Source: an uncultured Eubacteriales bacterium | GTDB lineage: Bacteria; Bacillota; Clostridia; Christensenellales; CAG-138 | Assembly: GCA_900540495.1 (NCBI GenBank) | Contig: UQGA01000009.1 | Coordinates: 6,017-70,016, forward strand | Direction: 5' to 3' | DNA length: 64,000 bases | Shown here: positions 63,892 to 64,000 of the stretch, one piece after another | Layout of the letters: each line of letters begins with the position of its first letter | How positions within the stretch are numbered: the stretch's first letter is position 1 | Translations under genes and position numbers: made by a program | Notes under the pieces: model-generated | Told to the model about the DNA's origin: nothing | What the model saw: only the letters and a program-made list of their open reading frames with translations | The model's database searches: none

Positions 63892-63930
63892 GAGGCCGGC
63901 AAGCGTAGCGCGTTTGCCGGCCCTCTTTTT
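63892..63930 (+). terminator. Rho-independent terminator
   Basis: GAGGCCGGCAA pairs with TTGCCGGCCCTC (one-base bulge) around a 10-11 base loop, followed by TTTTT. Confidence 0.8.
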
Positions 63931-64000
63931 CTGTTTGCAGGCGGCATGCATAATTGCAACGGATCTAAAACCCGCCCAATTTTGAAAAAAATACCCCTGA

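Overview
The window looks like a chromosomal segment from a GC-rich, Gram-positive-type (Bacillota, class Clostridia) bacterium. The evidence is a CIRCE-controlled hrcA-grpE-dnaK-dnaJ operon, a T-box leader in front of valS, consensus sigma-A promoters, many TTG and GTG starts with strong GGAGG sites, lipoproteins with Pro/Thr/Glu-rich linkers, a SpoVB/MurJ-type flippase, a YabN-type MazG and a K+-dependent membrane pyrophosphatase. A gut Christensenellales-like lineage is my guess, not a proof. There is no rRNA, no CRISPR array and no complete insertion sequence.

Layout. 1-2.3 kb: a truncated fibro-slime surface protein and a serine recombinase, with a promoter between them bracketed by short inverted repeats (a possible invertible switch). 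2.6-7.5 kb: heat-shock operon. 7.6-14.2 kb: secreted proteins (PIG-L deacetylase, RCC1/phosphodiester glycosidase protein with an in-frame amber codon near its natural start, NlpC/P60 peptidase coupled to a PflX-like radical SAM protein). 14.3-25.8 kb: a compact housekeeping run (ABC-F, a degenerate glycerate-kinase-like fusion, polA, coaE, lytic transglycosylase, lspA, rluD, M23 lipoprotein, DUF885 lipoprotein with lost zinc ligands), then T-box-valS and, convergent, hppA.

31.4-52.7 kb is the most unusual region. On the minus strand lie four HAD-family genes, a full-length but circularly permuted phosphoglycerate mutase (iPGM), and iolM-iolN-iolO-iolG homologues of the Thermotoga-type inositol pathway. 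On the plus strand lie a LacI-type regulator, a PHP hydrolase, a PfkB kinase, an MgtC-like protein, a fifth HAD protein and an Fbp-type ABC importer, followed by a small membrane protein, a metallo-beta-lactamase-fold protein and a duplicated-domain lipoprotein. Five near-identical palindromes (core CGCAAACGTTTACG) lie beside the key starts, so the region behaves as one regulon. I infer a system that imports and breaks down a cyclitol or related, possibly phosphorylated, polyol.

52.7-64 kb: D,D-carboxypeptidase, XRE-type membrane regulator, LysM/M14 peptidase, a flippase that appears to be translated from a leaderless mRNA, mazG, the HU gene, tRNA-Ser(GGA), a CPBP protease, a DeoR regulator and a membrane-anchored flavodoxin-like protein.
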